From Paulinella micropora (lineage: Eukaryota; Cercozoa; Imbricatea; Euglyphida; Paulinellidae): a DNA stretch of 64,000 nucleotides. The stretch lies in assembly GCA_019918135.1 (NCBI GenBank), contig WBZZ01004627.1:110637-174636 (forward strand), in the 5' to 3' direction. Shown here in pieces: positions 8,853-18,240 of this stretch. Made by a program: the position numbers and the translations under genes. Numbering within the stretch: position 1 is the stretch's first letter; the number at the start of each line of letters is the position of its first letter. The notes below the pieces were generated by a model. It searched no databases, was not told the DNA's origin, and saw only the letters and a program-made list of their open reading frames with translations.

Positions 8853-9070
8853 CGCCAAGCCGAAGCTCTCGCCTAGTCTTACCCCCCTCTCCCTCCTCGT
8901 CCCCCACCCTCCCCTTATCTTTTCTTTGCTCCCTCCTCCCCTTTTTTCTCTCTCCCCCTCTCCTGCCCGGCCCAGCAAGGCCCAGCCAGGGCCCTGCCTG
9001 GCCCCCTGGGCCGCAAGAGAAGCTGCCAGCTGGTTGGGATGGACCCCCGGCGGCCCTTGCTCCGCCGGTA
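8853..9070. other. Pyrimidine-rich spacer
   Basis: A C/T-rich tract (about 8878-8965) precedes the next gene, as at several other starts in this genome. An upstream in-frame extension of the next gene reads through it, but the resulting Ser/Pro/Leu peptide looks non-coding. Confidence 0.35.
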
Positions 9071-10403
9071 ATGCAAGGTACATGCCCAGGGCTGTGCAAC
9101 GATTTGGTGCTGAAGGGCTGGAGCATGCAGCAGTTAGAAGTCTCGGCTCTGCCTACAGAGCAGAGCCGAGACTTCTACACCAAGCTGGCGAGCTTGGTGC
9201 AGCAGCATGATCGCCAGCTTGGTTCTGGTCCGGTGACGGAGTCTGATTTGTGTGTGAGCCACCCAGAGCTGTTTCACCATGGCTTTTTGCAAACTCTGCG
9301 GCTCGAGCTAAATAAATTGGTGGCTCCGTCCCTGGCGTCGTGGGTGTGGCTGGTGTTAGAGCAGGGCTCGCTCAGCGGGCAGTGGAGCTTGGAGCAGCTG
9401 GCCGACACAGTGGTGTACGTGCCGCCGGGCACGCGCCCGGCGGCACGTTTCTGGGAAAAGGGGCACACGCTCGGCTGTAACGGCCGGGATTATTATTTTG
9501 AGGGTTTTTCTGCAGCTAAGCGGAGAGCACCCGTATGAACTAGGCGCCGTTAGCTGGTGGGATTTGTGTGCGGGACTAGCCCGGAACTTGCAGCAGCCGA
9601 ACGCGCTGGTGGGGGCGTGGGCGGAGCTGCGGAAAAATGTTCTGTCTGCAGCCAACAAGAAAAGAGCCGAGGCAATGTTGGCCAAGGAAAGAAGCCCCTC
9701 GTGCCCCCCCGCACGGAGGCGCAGGACATTGAGGACGAGATGGAGGAGGAGATCCTTCTGCTCGAGAAGCGCGTGCTAGAGGAGTGTGCCTACGTGTTGG
9801 CTAAGCCCCACGCCTTTGTGTGTGACGCGGGGCCGCGGGTGACCAGCGAAAGGCTGTATCGGCCGTTGGTGCTAGGCAGTGTCCCCGCCGCGGTGGCGAC
9901 CTGGCCCTGGGAACGTTCCCCGCCGTTAGCCTCGGTGCTCCAGACCGAGCCGGGGTCGGCCCCCGCCACAGGTGTGGCCGGAGCCCGCAGCCTTTACATC
10001 AAAGCCTTGCACTCTAGGCTACAAAAGCGCCCGGAGTGTTTAGCGCTTGCCAACACTTTAGACACTGGGGCCAAGAACGTCGTACAACCCCAGCAAGGGC
10101 AGCCCTGGCCCCCGCTAGGGCCGGGGGCGCTGTGGCTGGCGTCCGAAAACACTTTTATTCGCAGAGCTCCCCGCGAGGGCAAGAGCCCCCGCGAGGCTTC
10201 GATTTACTTGCGCGTGGCCTGGCGCATCACGGCGGGTCAGGCGCCGCTGCACAGCGTGCCCCTTTCGTTCGCGGGCCCCTGGCATCGGGGCGGGCTAGAG
10301 CAAGCGGCCCTGCTGCCATGGCTGGCCTGTCACGAGGTGCTACACTACGTGCGCTGCGCGGCCTGGCTAACCGAGTCTGAGCACCCCGCCCGCGACTGTA
10401 GTC
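9071..10403 (+). CDS. N-terminal part of a very large unknown protein, two frame breaks
   Basis: Starting at ATG 9071, three successive frames each carry protein-like sequence. They are 9071-9538, then a frame from about 9500 (FLQLSGEHPYELGAVSWWDL), then a frame from about 9700 (DIEDEMEEEILLLEKRVLEE) to about 10,400. The breaks fall at T5 (9507-9511) and C4 (about 9695), where a one-base change restores continuity. The chain then flows into the long frame at 10404, so I read 9071-13148 as one gene of more than 1,300 codons. No domain is recognised. The coding sequence carries perfect hairpins (9135-9177, 9178-9199, 9418-9447). Confidence 0.5.
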
Positions 10404-13148
10404 GTGTCGGCGCCGGCGCTGCGCCGCGGCCGGCTGTACGTAGATCCTTACTTTGCGCTGTGCCGTGGAGTCAGGCGCTATCTAAGAACGGAGCGGGCCT
10501 TGTACGCCGGCATGTGTATTACACGTAAGCCGCGTTTGGTGACCGGACGAATCGAGGACGACGTGCGCTCGTTCGAGCACTGGAGCCAGGAGTGCAAGGA
10601 ACAGGCGGAGCGCATAATTGCAATGTTTGGAGTCAACGAGGACGACGACGACGACAGGGGGGAGGAAGAGCTGACGGAGGACGAGGCTGACGAGGAGTCC
10701 GACGAAGAGGCTGACGAGGAGGAGGAGGCTGACGAGGAGGAGGATCTATTACGGGACACACTGACGGAGAATTATTACAACCAAGAAGACCGCGGTATGG
10801 CAGAGGATGAGGTGCAACGAATTAACTCCGACCCCAGCTGCCTGGCGATGCGTGACTGGGTCTTTTGCCTGTTATTGCCCTGGGTGGAAGGCGAGGTCGA
10901 TGCTTGGCTGCGGCGGAACATCCCTCCCGCCAAGACGGGCGCCCTGCCCTATACGTACCGCCCTGATGCTGGCGCGGGCGTGTCCCGCGAGCAGATCCAG
11001 CGGTGGGCCTTGCCCCAGACTCCTAGCTCGGATCTGCTCGATCTGAGCGTACGCCTGGAGGTGGGTGATTACTGCAGCGCGGCCTACGAGGGCCCGCGCG
11101 TTTCTGACACAGCCTCGGGCGCTACCAAGTGTGTGGCACCCTATTTCCCGAGCACGCAGCCCTTGCCGGTAGGCGGAGACAAGGATCCGCAATGGCCGCG
11201 CACCTGGAACTGTATGTCGCCCGATTGGGAGGGCAAACGCTCCTTGCGCGCGGCACGGGCCGACCCCGTGCAGGCTCGCTACTGCTACACGTGGCAATAT
11301 TTCCGCGCTGCCTGCTTGGGCACTCCCCGGAATTTGTGCGTGCCAGAGAACAAGGGCACCCCGCCCACGTGGGGCGTTCTGGACGTGGTGCCCGACGACG
11401 TGAAAAAAAAACTGTCCGACCCGCCCCCCGCCGTACAGAAGATCCTGGGCCTGAGCCCGCACGACCTACTGCACGTACGTTCGGTCCTGCACGAACGGGA
11501 TTTCTACGTTAGGCGTCTGCGGCAGGTAAGCGCAGCGCCGTACGGGCTCAGGGGGCAGCCCTCCGTCTACGCTGCCTTTGCGTGTCAAAAGCCAGGCTGC
11601 CGCAATGTAGCTGTGGACCTGCTGTTAGACGACGACGAAACAGCCCCCCGGCAGGTGTGGTGCGACGACCACGTCCCGCCGGGGCGTGGTGCAGCTGGTC
11701 GCTATCACCGGAGTCAGTTCTTTAACTACCACGAGCCGGCCGGCACTGTATTGCTGGACGACATAGCTTGCTCGCGCCCCCCCAGCAGATCACTAGCGCT
11801 GATAAGCATGAATAGCATGTTGGCGGATCTGCTGCAAGCGAGTGAGCGCCAGGAGAACGCGTGCCGCGCGCACTTGGACAATCTGCAAGATGCAAGGAGG
11901 AAGCACGCCCCGCCCGCAAGCGAAGAAGAGCACGAGATCGTGACAGTGTTTCTGTCACAATTCAGGCGCCTGGGGGGGCACCTCGAGAACCCCGCAGTGT
12001 ATGGCTCGCGGCTGCACTACACGGCGCTGCACAAGCAGGTCGAGCATACCGTCCACGGTCATACTGGCCACGCTCCTGCTGTCGACGTGCAAGGAATGAA
12101 GAAGTCATGGCGAGCGTTTGCTAAATGGTTGCAGGACAAGCAGTACGGGTCGAGGTATTGCAAGCTCGCCAAGGCGGAACTGCCCCAGAGCGGAAAACAC
12201 ATCCACGTGCTTAGGGATCTGGCCGCGTACGCCACGCGTTGTTATGCCTCGCCCACGCGCGATCGTCTAACAGGCGGCGCCCAGATCCAGACCGCCCCCG
12301 CGGCGCCGCACGTGGCGCTAGCGCACGCTTGCCAGCTAGAGCTTTTCTACAATGAGGTGCCCTACCCGCCGGAAAAACTCCCGACCCTTCTCGCGTGGCA
12401 GGAGGCCACGAGCGAAGAAAAGGGTCGGGAGGCGGCCTCGCCCTTTGCCTCTGGGGCCGGAGAGCCTCGGGGCTGGGCAGCGAAGCCCGTGATGCCGGTC
12501 CAGGGGCTAGAGTCCCTGCCCCTGGCAGAGAGAAGGCACCACTGGTATCGCAATCTGGCTGGCGTGGGCCCGGCTGTTCGGGCTCGGGCTGACGACGCCC
12601 AACAGGCGATGGCTTGGCTGCGCCAGTACGAGTTAGCATTAGGGGCGCCGTTTGTGTCGCTGCGCAAGGCGTGCCGCGACGTGATGAACCAGGACCTCTT
12701 CAGCAACCTGGAACAGCGCTCGGACACGTACGCTTCGCTCTACTTATCGAGCCTGTGTGTAGCTCGGTGCCTGGTAGCCTCCTGCGAGGCAACCATGCTG
12801 TTGCCCGCCTCGTACCTAGCAGGGGATTACCCTGTGCAGCACCTGTTCTTGCAGCCTTCAACCCTCGAGGTCAATCAAAAACCTCCCATGTTCGATTCTT
12901 TACTCAACTATTGGGAAAAAGGAGAAGTGCTTATGCCGCAGGGCAGGAAAGTAGAAGCAGACTTCTTGTGTGACACGCCCGACGGTTACCTACCCCACGT
13001 CGCCTGCTATCTCTGCCGTACACATTACCGCGACCCCCAACACCGCCGTGCTCTGCTCACCCAATTCGTCCGTGTCGCGGAGGAGCTTTTGTTCCCCGCC
13101 CCTCCCCCCCCCTCTCCGTTCCCCCCTCTCTCACACCCTGTCCCCTAA
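10404..13148 (+). CDS. Large protein with acidic segment and Cys/His motifs, unknown function
   Basis: This uninterrupted frame of 914 codons begins without an ATG (the first is 10512), which fits with it being the main body of the gene that starts at 9071. Residues ~75-115 are a Glu/Asp tract. Around residue 390 there is CQKPGC, about 25 residues, then CDDH, a possible zinc site. Near the C-terminus is CYLCRTHYRD. The rest is mostly helical without a known signature. It ends in a Pro-rich tail encoded by the C-rich tract at 13100-13145, so the true end may be slightly earlier. It may be a structural or core protein given its size; that is only a guess. Confidence 0.65.
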   Translation: MSAPALRRGRLYVDPYFALCRGVRRYLRTERALYAGMCITRKPRLVTGRIEDDVRSFEHWSQECKEQAERIIAMFGVNEDDDDDRGEEELTEDEADEESDEEADEEEEADEEEDLLRDTLTENYYNQEDRGMAEDEVQRINSDPSCLAMRDWVFCLLLPWVEGEVDAWLRRNIPPAKTGALPYTYRPDAGAGVSREQIQRWALPQTPSSDLLDLSVRLEVGDYCSAAYEGPRVSDTASGATKCVAPYFPSTQPLPVGGDKDPQWPRTWNCMSPDWEGKRSLRAARADPVQARYCYTWQYFRAACLGTPRNLCVPENKGTPPTWGVLDVVPDDVKKKLSDPPPAVQKILGLSPHDLLHVRSVLHERDFYVRRLRQVSAAPYGLRGQPSVYAAFACQKPGCRNVAVDLLLDDDETAPRQVWCDDHVPPGRGAAGRYHRSQFFNYHEPAGTVLLDDIACSRPPSRSLALISMNSMLADLLQASERQENACRAHLDNLQDARRKHAPPASEEEHEIVTVFLSQFRRLGGHLENPAVYGSRLHYTALHKQVEHTVHGHTGHAPAVDVQGMKKSWRAFAKWLQDKQYGSRYCKLAKAELPQSGKHIHVLRDLAAYATRCYASPTRDRLTGGAQIQTAPAAPHVALAHACQLELFYNEVPYPPEKLPTLLAWQEATSEEKGREAASPFASGAGEPRGWAAKPVMPVQGLESLPLAERRHHWYRNLAGVGPAVRARADDAQQAMAWLRQYELALGAPFVSLRKACRDVMNQDLFSNLEQRSDTYASLYLSSLCVARCLVASCEATMLLPASYLAGDYPVQHLFLQPSTLEVNQKPPMFDSLLNYWEKGEVLMPQGRKVEADFLCDTPDGYLPHVACYLCRTHYRDPQHRRALLTQFVRVAEELLFPAPPPPSPFPPLSHPVP

Positions 13149-13205
13149 ACCTTCCCCCCCCCCTTCTCTCTTCCCCCTTTCCCTCCCCCCCCCCCGGCGT
13201 GTGCC

Positions 13206-14594
13206 ATGTTTTGCTACATTAAAACACTTTTGCGCCGACTGCCGAGTCCGGGCGTTCCCTCCCCGATGATGCAACCTCCCGCCCGGACTGTGTACCAAGA
13301 CACGCAAAGCACTAGGGAAATCCTTGACGTTATCGAAGGTTTACCACTGATTGGTCAGGGCACCTTTGGCTTCGTTTTTAAACAAAACAATGGACGCGTG
13401 CTAAAGCTGACGGGGGATTGTCAGGGGCTGGAGGAAACAGGGTATCGCAGGCTACACAAACTAGGGGTCGGTCCTAACCTCTACCTGGTTCAAGTCCTCG
13501 AGGCCAGCGCCGCCGCTTCCTGGGCGGCGGAGCTGCCCGCAGTAGCGGATTGCAAGGTCGGCAAGCCGCCGGCTGCTGCGGCGCAGCTGGCGGCGGCTTG
13601 CCGACCTGGAACAGTGGGCGGTGCGGTGAGGCTTTTGCTCCAAGACAGGGGCTGTACCTGCAAGCCAACCGCCAGCGCTGCAGTCCGCGCAAGTGGGGGC
13701 ACGGACAGTATGCCCCCCAAGAAGCATTGCTTGGTGCTGCTGCACCTGGAGGCCTTCAACTGCGACCTGAGCCTGGTGGAGAGTTCAGTGTCGGTGGAGA
13801 TGTTTGCTTTCAAGGTCTTAGCCCCGGTGGAGGCATGTTTGCAACGTTTGGTCCTTATGGGCGGCTTCTTCCCTTTCGACCAGAAGCCAACCAACGTCCT
13901 TTTAAATCTAAAGCGCAGCATCAGTGGCGCAGGTTGGCTGGTGCAAAAGGTCGTGTTCACCGACCTAGAGGATTCGACTATGTGCCGCGTCAAGTACCCG
14001 CGCCCGGTCGTAGCGGACGCGGCGCTGCTGTACTTTCTAGCTACTTGTAGGGGGCAACTCCCTCGAGCGCTTTGGTGTCTTCCGGGTTGGCAGGGCCCTG
14101 GCGGGGCCGCGCGCTTCGCCCGCGCCTGGGACGTACTGCACCTAGAGATCCTGCCGCGGGGTGGCTGGCACTTTTGGACTGTGTATGCAGTAGACGCGCT
14201 AGGGTGTGGCTGGGAGGCTAACCTTAAGAAATTACAAAAATACGTGGCCGTGGGCTTTGTAAACAGAGTTCAGCTCTCGCCCGACTGGAAAGCTTGGCTC
14301 CGCACCGTGCTGCAACGGCACGGTTGGGGCGACCACGACGACGCCGTGTCAGCACAGACCCGGGACTTTTGGCGGCCGCTTGATTCTCTGTGCCTGGACG
14401 AGGCTCTGGCTAAACATGATATACTGGATGTTCTCATTTTTTGTGCCCAAAGTTTTGTACAACTACAGGTGACGGACTGCTACACTCTAGCTCAGGACAT
14501 CGCCCGTATTTGCTGTGGAGGCTGGACGCACCTGTCCATGTTTTTTATTGCACCACTTGTAAAGGACCGCTTTTTGCGGTCGGTAGTGAGCTAG
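13206..14594 (+). CDS. Protein kinase-like protein 1
   Basis: This 462-residue protein from ATG 13206 has a glycine loop GQGTFGFVF (50-58) and an ATP-site lysine K67 in VLKLT. A catalytic-loop-like FFPFDQKPTNVLLNL has D225, K227 and N230, and a DFG-like VFTDLED has D253. The normal HRD is replaced by PFD, and an insert of ~70 residues (105-175) contains a perfect 17-bp palindrome at DNA level (13555-13571/13591-13607). It is homologous to the genes at 27230-28509 and 38543-39837, which share RRLHKLGVGP-type sequence after the lysine. It probably phosphorylates viral or host proteins; the degenerate loop leaves activity open. The frame is intact. Confidence 0.75.
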   Translation: MFCYIKTLLRRLPSPGVPSPMMQPPARTVYQDTQSTREILDVIEGLPLIGQGTFGFVFKQNNGRVLKLTGDCQGLEETGYRRLHKLGVGPNLYLVQVLEASAAASWAAELPAVADCKVGKPPAAAAQLAAACRPGTVGGAVRLLLQDRGCTCKPTASAAVRASGGTDSMPPKKHCLVLLHLEAFNCDLSLVESSVSVEMFAFKVLAPVEACLQRLVLMGGFFPFDQKPTNVLLNLKRSISGAGWLVQKVVFTDLEDSTMCRVKYPRPVVADAALLYFLATCRGQLPRALWCLPGWQGPGGAARFARAWDVLHLEILPRGGWHFWTVYAVDALGCGWEANLKKLQKYVAVGFVNRVQLSPDWKAWLRTVLQRHGWGDHDDAVSAQTRDFWRPLDSLCLDEALAKHDILDVLIFCAQSFVQLQVTDCYTLAQDIARICCGGWTHLSMFFIAPLVKDRFLRSVVS

Positions 14595-14805
14595 AGAGAG
14601 AGAAAGAGGAGAAGGGGCAAAGGGGGGGGGGGGGGAGGGGCGCCGCGCCCCCCCCCCCCCCACACCCTCACCCATGTTTCTTTTTGCTCTCTGTCAGCCG
14701 TGCAAAGAGTAGTGGAACCTATCAATCGTTAAAAAACAAAACACAAAAAAAAAACTTTTAACACAAAGGACGGCGAAGGAGCCCCGCGCTAGCAGTTTTT
14801 TTGTA
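14595..14805. promoter_or_regulatory. Intergenic block with poly-G/poly-C hairpin
   Basis: After the kinase stop there is a GA-rich stretch, then a long G-run (from 14622) and a C-run ending near 14660 around a GCGCCGCGC centre. An A10 run and a TTTTAACAC stretch lie near 14746-14763. It presumably combines the end of the kinase transcript and the promoter of the next gene. Confidence 0.45.
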
Positions 14806-15873
14806 ATGTCCGAACACAAACCTCGGGCAAGGCCGGGCTGTTTAAAAAGAGTACCGGAAAAACTTTGCTTGCAGCAGCATGTGGTGGGAGAGGTGTGTTC
14901 ACGCTGCGGTCGGGTCCGAAAGAAAGTGTGTTTTAGACTCAACTCAATCCCCAGCCCGCTTGCGCGGGCTGCAAGGGAAGGCGCGGGGGCGGAGGAGAAG
15001 GCCCCCGCGCCTTCCGAGCCTGAGGCGCACAACGGCTGTCCACTGACAATGTACAGGCTTAGCGAGGTTTTGTCCAAGGCCGGTACCATGGTCGAAGAAA
15101 TTAAGGGGGCACTAGTGGCCGGCGAAGAGGATGCAGCGACCCCCCCTGCTACTCCCGTGCAGGACACTGACGAGGCAGCAGCAGCTGTGCCAGCCGGCGC
15201 CGCGCTTGCGCCTCTTGCGCAGCCCGCAACGCCAGCAGACCAGCCCGCAGGCACACTGCCCCAGAATCTGCAACAGTGGGCTCGCGGGCTGGATGCGCAA
15301 CCGCTTAGCGAGGGAATTATGGAACTGCTGATCCTGCTGCACGTGTCGTTGCAGACCGACAGCGCGTCTCGCGGCAAATTGCGTAAAGTGAGAGACGCGG
15401 TGGCGCCTTGGTTGCTCTGTTACGCAACCAGCCGGAGCTCTAGCCAGCCAACAAACGAGTCGCAGCAAGAGGACATAAGGGCGGCGCTGCTATTTTCGCC
15501 GTCGACTCTGCAAAAAACCCGCACCCAGTTGCCCGACACGTTACAAGGCCTGCGACAACTAATCGGAGCCAAAGCTGCCAGTCTGCCCGGGCCGCCCGAG
15601 CCCGCGCAATTTATCAGAAGTTGTCGCAAACTCGGACATTACACTAGCTCACTGTCACCAGCCGAAGCGCAAGGCAGGCTCCGCTTCAGGCTAGCCTTGC
15701 TGGCAATCAGGTACTGGCAACTATGCTACCCTCAAGATCCATGTGCACCAGCGAGCTGCGAAGATACTGCTACGCGTGACCGGCATGTCCAGGATATTTT
15801 TGACGCTATCCAGCCCGCCCAGCCCGCTAGCGCGGGCTGGAAAGCCCGCTCGGAGAATAATACAGCCCGTTAA
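14806..15873 (+). CDS. Protein with N-terminal Cys pair and Ala/Pro-rich linker, unknown function
   Basis: This 355-residue protein begins with a basic segment holding VCSRCGRVRKKVC (a possible zinc knuckle, residues ~30-43). A linker of about 130 residues rich in Ala, Pro and Glu follows, then a helical C-terminal domain (residues ~165-340, for example EGIMELLILLHVSLQTD). Two copies of the 22-bp CCAGCCCGC palindrome lie inside the coding frame (14951-14972 and 15819-15840) and are translated. AATAAA follows about 15 bases after the stop. No family is recognised. Confidence 0.65.
   Translation: MSEHKPRARPGCLKRVPEKLCLQQHVVGEVCSRCGRVRKKVCFRLNSIPSPLARAAREGAGAEEKAPAPSEPEAHNGCPLTMYRLSEVLSKAGTMVEEIKGALVAGEEDAATPPATPVQDTDEAAAAVPAGAALAPLAQPATPADQPAGTLPQNLQQWARGLDAQPLSEGIMELLILLHVSLQTDSASRGKLRKVRDAVAPWLLCYATSRSSSQPTNESQQEDIRAALLFSPSTLQKTRTQLPDTLQGLRQLIGAKAASLPGPPEPAQFIRSCRKLGHYTSSLSPAEAQGRLRFRLALLAIRYWQLCYPQDPCAPASCEDTATRDRHVQDIFDAIQPAQPASAGWKARSENNTAR
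14951..14972. repeat. Dispersed 22-bp palindrome, copy inside a gene
   Basis: CCAGCCCGC-TTGC-GCGGGCTGC, in the coding frame of 14806-15873. Other copies: 15819-15840, 18096-18117, 27731-27751, 28200-28222, 31917-31938. Four of these are followed by GGAGAG or a close variant. Confidence 0.7.
15819..15840. repeat. Dispersed 22-bp palindrome, near gene end
   Basis: CCAGCCCGC-TAGC-GCGGGCTGG, still inside the coding frame, 33 bases before the TAA stop. Confidence 0.7.
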
Positions 15874-16115
15874 AAAAAGCTGTTTTAATAAAAAAAAAGA
15901 TTTTTTCCCCTTTGGATCTCTCCCCTTCTCTCTTTCCTTCTTGACCCCTTTCCCCCCCCCCCCCCTCTCTTCCCCATCCTCTTCCGTCCGGGGTCTTGAG
16001 CAAGACGAGGGAGGGGGGGGGGGGGTGCCTCGCTATAGGAGCAAACAAAGGCGCTTAAAAAAGGGGAGACAGAAGATCAAAACAAGAGCAAAAAGAAAAA
16101 GCTGGGTTCTAAGAT
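15874..16115. promoter_or_regulatory. Polyadenylation signal and C-run/G-run promoter block
   Basis: TTTTAATAAAAAAAAG at about 15883-15898 is a polyadenylation signal for the gene ending at 15873. A pyrimidine tract (15907-15990) and a G-run (16014-16026) then precede the F-box gene. Confidence 0.5.
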
Positions 16116-18095
16116 ATGGGCAAGAAACGCCTCATAGAAACAGCAAGCTCCCCTTCCAGCTCGCACCAGCGGTCTAGACCAGCAAAAAAGGCACAAGGCT
16201 GGACAGACCTCCAGCCCGCGCCTGCCTCCTGCAGGGGGTTGTGGGGGGCAGCATGCCCCCCAGCAGCATGCCCCCCAGCGTTGGGACTTGATCGGAGCGA
16301 TGTTGGCGGAGCTGGAGCCGGCGGGCGCGTTGGCGCTGGGTTTGACGTGTCGCGAGGCGGCCAGGACAGTGGCGAAGGTAGCGGCTTCGCGCTTGCTGGG
16401 CGAGCTGGTGCAGGCGCTGTGCAGGAACGACGCGGAGTGCAGCAGACAGGTGCGCGCGCGCGACTGGGCCGTCCTGGGGGCCTCTCGCGGAAGGGTGGGA
16501 GAGCGCCTGTTGCGCTTGCTGCGTGCACTGCCGGATTACCGCGCAGGTGACGGCCTGGTGTGCGCCGGGCTAGAGCCTGGGGAATGGCTTTCAATCTGTG
16601 TAGACGGTATGGCCTACGGGGCCGCCGAGGAGTTGGCGCAGCTGTTTCGGACCAGGCTCCTGCTGAGGCTGCGGCGTCACGGTCGCTTTGATTTCACGGG
16701 AGAGCTGGCGAGCAAGGGCACGAGACTGCTGCTAAGGCTGCTAGCCCCCCAGGCAACACACCTGCGGCTGAAAGCGGACCCCTTTACCGCAAGCGGCTCT
16801 GCGCGGCTGAAAAAGCTGCTGGCCTCGGCCAGCCAGCTGCAGAGTCTGGACCTGCTGCACAGGCTGGAGCCCGCGCCCGCCTGGCTCCTCGTGTTGCCTA
16901 CGACCCTGCGCGAGCTGACGCTGTACAGCCAACAGGCGCTGCTCCAGCCCCCCGACGCCTCCCGCCCGTGCCTCGGCTGCGAGGAATGTCAGTGGGAGCC
17001 AGTGGACTTCTGGGCAGTGCACCCAGCGCTGTCTAGCCTAGTCTTGCGGAACTACGAGGATACGCCGCCACAGCTGTTGCGCGGCTCGCCACAGCTGAGA
17101 CGTCTAGAATTGAAAGGCTGTGCGCTCCTGTCCTTGCCTAAGACTTGGCGCCCCAACTGTCCAGGGCTCGAGTGCCTCAAGGTTTACAACTGTCGCAGCT
17201 ATTCGCCCAAGCTGTGGGACGCCGTCCTGCTGATACTGCGGCTCGCGGCCGCCTCGCTCCAAACAGTTGAGCTCTCTTGCCACGGGGGCACTTGGCGAGC
17301 TCGTCGGAACTGCTAGCGGCGCTCGCCAAGTGCCCCAGCCTCACAAGGCTAGTGCTGGACCTGGATCTGGAACAGCTGCGCCCCGGCTCCGTGCCCCGGC
17401 TCACAGCCCCCCAGCTGGCTCACCTAACGGTGCGGCTCCCCGCCCAGCGCGACGACCCCTACACGTTCGTGTCCGACCTGCAACTCCTCGCCCCCCACAC
17501 GGACTTGCAGTCGCTCGGCCTTATACTCCCGGCGACCGGGAGAATCAGCGCGCAAGACGACCCCAGCTTCCTCGCGCCCAACCTAGCCAGACTCTCCTTG
17601 CACTGCGGCTCAGAACTAGACTCCGACTTCTTGCTGCCGCTCCTCGCGCTGCCCCGCTTACAAGAGCTTAACTTCAGGGGCGTGTTGGCCCCCGGCCCAG
17701 ACAGGAGGCGGGCTCTCCGGCTGCTCGCGCGCAGCCGCGTGTTGCAAACACTCCGTTTACAAATCCCGTCCTTCTCTACCATCACTAATCCCCGCGCCGT
17801 CCGCGACTGGGAAAGGGTCTTGCGCAAAGGTTTCCCCGCCCTCACCTCGTTGCTCCTCGCCACCAACACAGTCGGAATAGCAAGCCGCGGTTTCGGCGGC
17901 GGCGCTCGTCCGCTAACCCGCATCCTCACCGGCATCGCTACTCAGCGCCGCCGCCGAAACCTCCCCGCGTTCACCCTCACTTCTAATTGCCTCTCCGGAC
18001 TCCTCGACAGGCGCCTGTCCAGACTTATCGCCCTCCGCGGCTGGTGCCGACTCATTTGCCAACACCAATCCTTCGCCTGTGAGTTCAGCTGGTAA
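16116..18095 (+). CDS. F-box / leucine-rich repeat protein, two frame breaks
   Basis: The start codon at 16116 opens a basic, Ser-rich N-terminus. A G6 run at about 16245 then shifts into a frame with an F-box-like helix (RWDLIGAMLAELEPAGALAL, then LTCREAART). LRR-like segments follow (LQSLDLLHRL, LRELTLY, LSSLVLRNY, LRRLELKGC, LECLKVYNC). A second break at the G5 run near 17283 moves to a frame with more repeats (LTRLVLDLDLEQL, LQELNFRG, LQTLRLQI) up to 18095. F-box proteins couple substrates to SCF ubiquitin ligases, and LRRs choose the substrate, so a role in redirecting host protein turnover is plausible. Both breaks are in homopolymers and may be sequencing errors. Confidence 0.65.
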
Positions 18096-18117
18096 CCAGC
18101 CCGCTAGCGCGGGCTGG
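18096..18117 (+). terminator. 22-bp perfect palindrome directly after a stop codon
   Basis: CCAGCCCGC-TAGC-GCGGGCTGG starts at the base after the TAA stop (18093-18095). It is one of six near-identical dispersed palindromes in the window and here occupies the position of an end-of-transcript hairpin. AATAAA follows at about 18228. Confidence 0.6.
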
Positions 18118-18240
18118 AGAGCCAACCGACCCCTCCCCCCCCCTTCCCGTCCTTCCTTCCGTCCCCTCCCCCCCCCCCCCCTTCCTCTCCTGGCGGACTA
18201 ACTTGCGCAAAGTATTCTAGACTTTTAATAAACAAAACTG

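Noticed and set aside
11722-12727. Minus-strand frames inside the 914-codon gene
   Set aside because: High-GC shadows without recognisable motifs or start context.
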